Origin: a virus
Virus record (IMG/VR): IMGVR_UViG_3300012988_000007
Span: 1 to 53,023 of that record
Strand: one strand, 5' to 3'
Length of the DNA: 53,023 bases
Shown piece after piece: positions 50,225 through 53,023 of the stretch. The notes under the pieces are model-generated. The model was not told where the DNA came from and did no database searches. It worked only from the letters and a program-made list of their open reading frames with translations. Both the position numbers and the translations under genes were made by a program. Positions within the stretch are counted from its first letter, which is position 1. Every line of letters starts with the position of its first letter.

Positions 50225-50726
50225 ACTATTGTTGTTTATTTACTCTTTGGTGGTGCCTTTCTGAAAAGCCAGACATGACAATTTCCTGTCACTGTCCGAC
50301 TTAAGATTACTTACTCAACGGAGCCAGCCATCTTCAAAGCCAAAATACTTGAGATTATTCAGTATTTCGTGGTGTCATCAGTTCGGTTATTAAATCAACC
50401 TAGTACGCATCGGGCAACTCACCATTAAACATCTCCCGTGGTTTATATCGTACATTCCCGTGGTAACCTATTCCTGCACTGCCACCGTATATTCACCGTC
50501 CAAAATGCAAAAAGCTCATTACGTTGGTCGAGAACGAATGAGCTTTTTATTTGTCGGGCAACCCCAACGGGTGAAGTTTTTACACTTCAAGTTCTTTCGC
50601 ACATTTCTCGACCTTGCGCATTTACACCACAAACCTACGAACAATTATTTTAAGATCAAAATAAATTATGTGGATAAGTTTTTGAAAATAATCTTGAAAA
50701 ATGTAAACATAATTAAAAATCATTCG
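50225..50726. other. Gene-free, hairpin-rich region (about 500 bp)
   Basis: No credible gene is seen in about 500 bp; longest frames lack starts or sensible composition. Visible structure: TGACA/TGTCA hairpin near 50268-50285 extended by GACA/TGTC, a repeated CCCGTGGT (about 50436 and 50458), a strong terminator hairpin at 50509, and TGAAGT/ACTTCA at about 50572. Either a leftward long leader/RNA feeding the 49994-50224 gene, or transcript ends from both sides. Neither strand can be ruled out. Confidence 0.5.
50509..50548 (+). terminator. Bidirectional intrinsic terminator
   Basis: AAAAAGCTCATT and AATGAGCTTTTT form a perfect 12 bp stem; A and T tails on either side allow termination in both directions. 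Confidence 0.85.
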
Positions 50727-50734
50727 TATATTTG
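50727..50734 (+). promoter_or_regulatory. Promoter (TATATTTG)
   Basis: Perfect TAnnTTTG 39 bp before the first rightward gene of the pre-lysis operon. Confidence 0.7.
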
Positions 50735-50773
50735 TATAGAAGTTCAACGGAGAGCTTCATAAACTATAGCAAG

Positions 50774-51127
50774 ATGAAAGCGGAATTATTCAAAACAGAA
50801 GAAGTAAAAAAGGCAATTGAATTAGTAAATAGAATGGAAGATCGTTCTTTACAATTTAAAATAGAAGACAGACAATATTGTATAACAGGAATTGTTACTG
50901 GGAGAAAAATAGAATTCTGGGTGTATGCCGAAAACATGGAAATATTTTCATTACTAAATGGGAATACTATACGTTTTACTTGTGGGATCAACATAGATGG
51001 GGTTTGTGCTTTCTCTGGGGATGAAATCGAAAGAAGTCTTGCTAATCAATTATGTAAAGAAATAGAAGGCAGGATAAGAAATAATAACAATAGGCAAGTA
51101 GCTTATAATTTCTTAATGTCCATTTAG
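50774..51127 (+). CDS. Hypothetical protein (117 aa)
   Basis: ATG 50774 (MKAELFKTEEVKKAIELV) is chosen over an upstream ATG that would start inside the promoter transcript. Helical first part, beta middle (FTCGINIDGVCAFSGD), charged helical end. Not recognised. Confidence 0.65.
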   Translation: MKAELFKTEEVKKAIELVNRMEDRSLQFKIEDRQYCITGIVTGRKIEFWVYAENMEIFSLLNGNTIRFTCGINIDGVCAFSGDEIERSLANQLCKEIEGRIRNNNNRQVAYNFLMSI

Positions 51128-51132
51128 ACCAT

Positions 51133-51297
51133 ATGAATAACACACACGGAGGCGCACGCAAAGGCTCAGGACGCAAGAAAGACCCATCTAAAGTAGTGGG
51201 TGCTCGCATAAAAGAAGAATGGGCTAGTGAATTCAAACAGCTAGTACTAGAGCTAAGAACAAAATTTTTAAAGGAGAAAAGTAAACTTAAACAATAA
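51133..51297 (+). CDS. Small basic DNA-binding-like protein (54 aa)
   Basis: MNNTHGGARKGSGRKKDPSK followed by VVGARIKEEWASEFKQLV resembles short ribbon-helix-helix-like proteins with a GGARKGSGRK head, common in phages. It likely binds DNA. Five bases from the previous stop. Confidence 0.65.
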   Translation: MNNTHGGARKGSGRKKDPSKVVGARIKEEWASEFKQLVLELRTKFLKEKSKLKQ

Positions 51298-51308
51298 ATA
51301 ATAGTAAG

Positions 51309-51659
51309 ATGAATTTAGAATTGTATTTTAGGTTAATAGCAACAACAGTACATCAGGTAGGTAAATATGAGAATAGTTTTTTCTTATGTCCTAGAATAGT
51401 ATGTGTTGATGGGTTCAGCGTTTCTTTGCAGATATCAAAAGGTAGTTATTGTGCATCAGAAAATGGATATCGTAAATTTGGATTTAATTTCCAATCAGTC
51501 GAGTATGGATTCCCTAGTGAATACGAACAACTATTAGCTAGTAATGATAGTGTTGGCTCAATAGATGTTGTAGATATTCAAAATATATGCGACTCGCATG
51601 GTGGTATAGATTGGCAGAAAACAATATCAAAAGAGGCTTGTGAGTCATTGTTAATTTAA
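51309..51659 (+). CDS. Hypothetical protein (116 aa)
   Basis: Soluble mixed protein (YENSFFLCPRIVCVDGFSVS). No motif recognised. Precedes a small hairpin. Confidence 0.6.
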   Translation: MNLELYFRLIATTVHQVGKYENSFFLCPRIVCVDGFSVSLQISKGSYCASENGYRKFGFNFQSVEYGFPSEYEQLLASNDSVGSIDVVDIQNICDSHGGIDWQKTISKEACESLLI

Positions 51660-51660
51660 C

Positions 51661-51688
51661 CGCCCGCTAACCACGGGCTTAACTTTTT
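51661..51688 (+). terminator. Weak terminator or attenuator
   Basis: GCCCG/CGGGC with a 7-base loop, then TTAACTTTTT. It could reduce transcription into the lysis region. Confidence 0.6.
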
Positions 51689-51693
51689 AGAGA

Positions 51694-51993
51694 ATGGAAA
51701 CAGTACACTTTAGGTTCTATAGCCATAAGCCAAGATTGAGAGTATATTTTGACTTGCAACTACATACAGTCCCAGTTGTTGGTGACTACATAATAGTTCG
51801 ATCAATTCATATTTCAGAGGTATCTAAGAATTTAGAAAACAGATTTTCTGTTTTGAATTATGGACTCCTTTTTGTTGTTGTAAAAAGGACAAAAGCAATG
51901 ACTTCTTTTTATCAGGAGGATTGGCGAATAGAACTACAGCCAGTTGAGCCATTAAAAGATATTGAAAATAAAATCGTAACTTTGGTAAAATGA
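51694..51993 (+). CDS. Hypothetical protein (99 aa)
   Basis: Small beta-rich basic protein (FRFYSHKPRLRVYFDLQLH). Overlaps the next gene by four bases. Not recognised. Confidence 0.6.
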   Translation: METVHFRFYSHKPRLRVYFDLQLHTVPVVGDYIIVRSIHISEVSKNLENRFSVLNYGLLFVVVKRTKAMTSFYQEDWRIELQPVEPLKDIENKIVTLVK

Positions 51994-52142
51994 GAAAAAT
52001 ATTTAAAGCCTTTATTGGTATGTTTGAAAATGAAAACAAGCCAAAAGTTTGTTCACATCCAAATAAGTTAAGAGAATATTATCGCTCAGGATGCTATAAA
52101 TGTTTTGAGTGCAAAAAAATAATAATAGAAAAAGAGTTATGA
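51990..52142 (+). CDS. Small zinc-ribbon-like protein (50 aa)
   Basis: VCSHPNKLREYYRSGCYKCF then ECKK gives a CxH...CxxCxxC cluster, a probable zinc knuckle. Overlaps both neighbours by four bases. Confidence 0.6.
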   Translation: MRKIFKAFIGMFENENKPKVCSHPNKLREYYRSGCYKCFECKKIIIEKEL

Positions 52143-52753
52143 AGTGGATAGTATTTGGTTTAGCCGTAATTATAGTCGGGTGCTCCCCAAGTAGGCGCAT
52201 ACAGTGGCATGAAAACCGACTTGACGCATTAGAGCAACAATACCCGTCTTTGTTTAGCAAACAAGCACTGGACAGTATAATAAACGCACGTGCTTTGAGT
52301 CTTGCTACCAAAATGATCCTTGAATTAGACTCAAATAAGCTTAAGGATTTGAATAAACAAGTAGACAATTATCGGGCAAATGAGGATTCTGCAATAAAAA
52401 ACGTGCAGGACAAAGGCATTAAAGACTGCGATACGATCATTAAATATGTCCAGTTAGAGCGTAAGCCACAGAACCAAATCAAAGACGTTCACAAGCAATC
52501 TAAATGCGTGGTATTACCTAAAACGCTGGACACGTTAGGAGTTCATATTCAAGTTATGGGCGTGAATGGAGAGATTGACATCTCAGTAAAAGTAGATTCT
52601 ATTCACGTACACAAAGATTGCCCGCCTTGTTTTACGCCAAAGCAACGTGAATACTGGGAGTTTTGGCAGTTCTGGACATGGGTAATTTTAACGCCGCTTT
52701 TTTGCTGTACTTTGCTTACCTTTGTCATAAAGTTGATATTAAGAAGAAAGTAG
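52139..52753 (+). CDS. Candidate unimolecular spanin (204 aa)
   Basis: ATG 52139 gives MKWIVFGLAVIIVGCSPSRR, a lipoprotein signal with lipobox IVGC (Cys15). The C-terminus has a hydrophobic span (about 178-200, WTWVILTPLFCCTLLTFVI) followed by basic RRK. A lipid-anchored N-terminus plus C-terminal span is the layout of unimolecular spanins (like T1 gp11), which join inner and outer membrane and fuse them at lysis. It precedes the holin-like and endolysin genes. No sequence match is claimed. Confidence 0.7.
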   Translation: MKWIVFGLAVIIVGCSPSRRIQWHENRLDALEQQYPSLFSKQALDSIINARALSLATKMILELDSNKLKDLNKQVDNYRANEDSAIKNVQDKGIKDCDTIIKYVQLERKPQNQIKDVHKQSKCVVLPKTLDTLGVHIQVMGVNGEIDISVKVDSIHVHKDCPPCFTPKQREYWEFWQFWTWVILTPLFCCTLLTFVIKLILRRK

Positions 52754-52754
52754 T

Positions 52755-52964
52755 ATGAAAAGGAGACGCATAACATTTAGCATATTTAACTATTTTGAAG
52801 ATTCTGGGCCAGAGGTATTAAAGATTCAAGGTGCTTTTAAGGCGTTCTCAACAATCGTAACTGGCGCAACTATATTTACTAGCTCTGATCGTAATGCTTT
52901 GATCGCTACGGCTGCGTGTTTTGTTGTAAATGAATTAATCTGTTTAATTAGGGTGTACAAATGA
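52755..52964 (+). CDS. Holin-like membrane protein (69 aa)
   Basis: Basic N-terminus (MKRRRITFSIFNYF) then two likely spans (about 29-42 and 48-66). Starts one base after the spanin stop, and its TGA overlaps the endolysin ATG (52961, equal to 61). A holin would time release of the endolysin. It crosses into the repeated terminal 123 bases. Confidence 0.65.
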   Translation: MKRRRITFSIFNYFEDSGPEVLKIQGAFKAFSTIVTGATIFTSSDRNALIATAACFVVNELICLIRVYK

Positions 52965-53023
52965 AGCAATTAACATACGACCTTATAAAAGAAGTTGCAC
53001 GCGAAAAAGGCTATTGTCATAAC
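52901..53023. repeat. Terminal direct repeat, right copy
   Basis: Identical to bases 1-123. The endolysin gene begins here again at 52961 and is cut by the window end, so that copy is partial. Confidence 0.95.

Noticed and set aside
50438-50762. Rightward frames through the second gene-free region
   Set aside because: They cross a strong terminator hairpin and the promoter at 50727, have Cys/His-random composition and no suitable start context.
1-53023. CRISPR arrays, insertion sequences, rRNA genes
   Set aside because: No regularly spaced repeats, no transposase motifs with inverted ends, and no rRNA-like sequence were seen.

Overview
The window is a 52,900 bp circular or circularly permuted tailed-phage genome. 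Its last 123 bases repeat its first 123 exactly, so genes crossing the end are contiguous. The host is most likely a member of the Bacteroidota: the DNA is AT-rich, start codons follow A-rich stretches rather than strong Shine-Dalgarno sequences, and promoters fit the Bacteroidota form TAnnTTTG, often with a TTG about 19 to 22 bp upstream. No integrase, transposase, CRISPR array or rRNA gene was seen.

Layout. (1) A lysis cassette spans the junction: a candidate unimolecular spanin, a holin-like protein and a putative endolysin. (2) A leftward block (1055-3459) of small genes includes a Cro/CI-like regulator. It faces a rightward early operon across a control region (about 3479-3587) with two promoters and two inverted-repeat operators. 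(3) The rightward early and replication region (3608-17231) holds many small genes plus an XRE regulator, a PAPS-reductase-like PP-loop protein, an ASCH protein, a replisome-organizer-like protein, a DnaB-type helicase, a RecT annealase with a YqaJ-like exonuclease, and a treble-clef HNH-like protein. (4) About 1 kb (17849-18874) has no credible gene but is full of hairpins and contains three tRNA-like modules with abnormal anticodon arms. It ends in a strong terminator and is the best candidate here for an undescribed system, a large structured phage RNA. (5) Next come an SPFH-like lipoprotein and a chain of small, partly membrane, accessory genes (18926-22894).

(6) The morphogenesis block (22898-46941) combines a lambda-like head (GpA-type terminase, gpB-type portal, ClpP-like protease, decoration protein, major capsid protein) with a Mu-like contractile tail (sheath, tube, frameshifted chaperone, tape measure, gpN/gpP/gp45/gp46/gp47/gp48-like baseplate). 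The tail genes lie between terminase and portal. A leftward ribbon-helix-helix gene with its own promoter and tandem repeats sits between portal and protease. The block ends with fibre-like proteins, a patatin-like phospholipase and a second holin-like protein. (7) A leftward accessory block (47199-50224) is led by a BRO-N antirepressor-like gene. (8) A second, shorter gene-free region (about 50225-50726) precedes rightward small genes leading back to lysis.

The particle is predicted to be a myovirus. Lifestyle is unresolved: an immunity-like switch and antirepressor are present, but no integration module was recognised. Two small genes carry in-frame stop codons that interrupt otherwise coherent proteins. 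All functional assignments come from reading motifs; no database search was run.
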